A DNA stretch of 64,000 bases from Lithodes maja. Its lineage: Eukaryota; Arthropoda; Malacostraca; Decapoda; Lithodidae. Where the stretch lies: positions 1-64,000 of the forward strand of contig JBAKBP010003149.1 in the NCBI GenBank assembly GCA_037953745.1. Reading direction: 5' to 3'. The position numbers and the translations under genes are program-made. The notes under the pieces are model-generated. The model saw only the letters and a list, made by a program, of their open reading frames with translations, did not search any database and had not been told where the DNA came from. Below, piece after piece: positions 63,812 to 64,000 of the stretch (the stretch's first letter is position 1; every line of letters begins with the position of its first letter).

Positions 63812-64000
63812 TAGAGCCAACGAACTTGACAATAATCTTGACCCTGACCTCTCTGTAACTGAAAAGGACCTACAGTAGAGTAAACTGGCTGTAGCCTAAA
63901 TATCCACACCTATTTCCTGGTAGACTCTTCCCAAGTGATAGAAACGTCAGCCCGATTACTTTCATTCACTTTAAGTTATAAGAAGTTAAGGGGTCAAGAT
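63812..64000 (-). repeat. FB-D element, cut by the window edge
   Basis: The left end CTTGACAATAATCTTGACCC is the inverse of the element's other end, whose GGGGTCAAGAT is the last sequence in the window. It matches 650-1062 in reverse orientation but without the TTAA-B insertion, so it shows the empty site of that insertion. Confidence 0.65.

Overview
The window is animal nuclear DNA. It has split genes with GT-AG introns, LTR and non-LTR retrotransposons, tRNA-derived SINEs, many small inverted-repeat elements, microsatellites and one large satellite block. An arthropod, probably a decapod crustacean, is my best guess. That rests on general genome texture and a Gmr1-type Ty3/gypsy element, not on a diagnostic gene. 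Repeat family names used here (TTAA-A, TTAA-B, TTAA-C, FB-D, FB-E, FB-F, SINE-1/2/3, R7, R8, L_a, L_b, L_c) are local labels of mine.

The only host gene I recognise is a beta-mannosidase (GH2, MANBA type) on the minus strand. Its last five exons are at 62759-62612, 61687-61599, 60138-60019, 35823-35611 and 34898-34581. The 5' part of the gene lies beyond 64000. The five exons splice in phase, but the fourth (35823-35611) carries an in-frame TGA at 35784-35782. The 24-kb intron between the third and fourth of these exons holds a stack of insertions. A SINE (37640-37705 + 59703-59800) is split by a 5'-truncated LINE (L_a). L_a carries a 418-bp inverted-repeat element, a minus-strand LINE (L_b, 38417-41260) with a SINE-in-SINE at its 5' edge, and LTR retrotransposon A (41653-59208). 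The right LTR of A is itself split by LTR retrotransposon B (50957-59162).

Elements A and B are related, Gmr1-like Ty3/gypsy elements with ~1.8-kb LTRs, 4-bp target duplications, and the same LTR ends, primer-binding site and polypurine tract. A has one intact 1727-codon gag-pol frame in the unusual order Gag-PR-IN-RT-RH, and near-identical LTRs. B keeps intact Gag and protease domains followed by a shuffled, deleted pol that has lost the integrase and RT active sites, yet it reads open for 1274 codons between LTRs of equal length. B looks like a recently moved non-autonomous partner of an A-type element.

Positions 1-22 kb are gene-poor and full of small mobile elements: at least three families with TTAA ends (piggyBac-like target), several fold-back elements, tRNA-SINEs and minisatellites, some of which sit directly after a good splice acceptor. 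Positions 22.1-29.2 kb form a higher-order satellite. Three blocks of ~70-bp G-tract repeats are each preceded by one, two or four copies of a ~260-bp module holding an inverted CCAAT box and a CRE (TGACGTCA). Positions 29-34 kb return to dispersed repeats, including an array of inverted GC-box units and one 5'-truncated L_a copy. Positions 60-64 kb hold the upstream mannosidase exons among further SINE and fold-back repeats.
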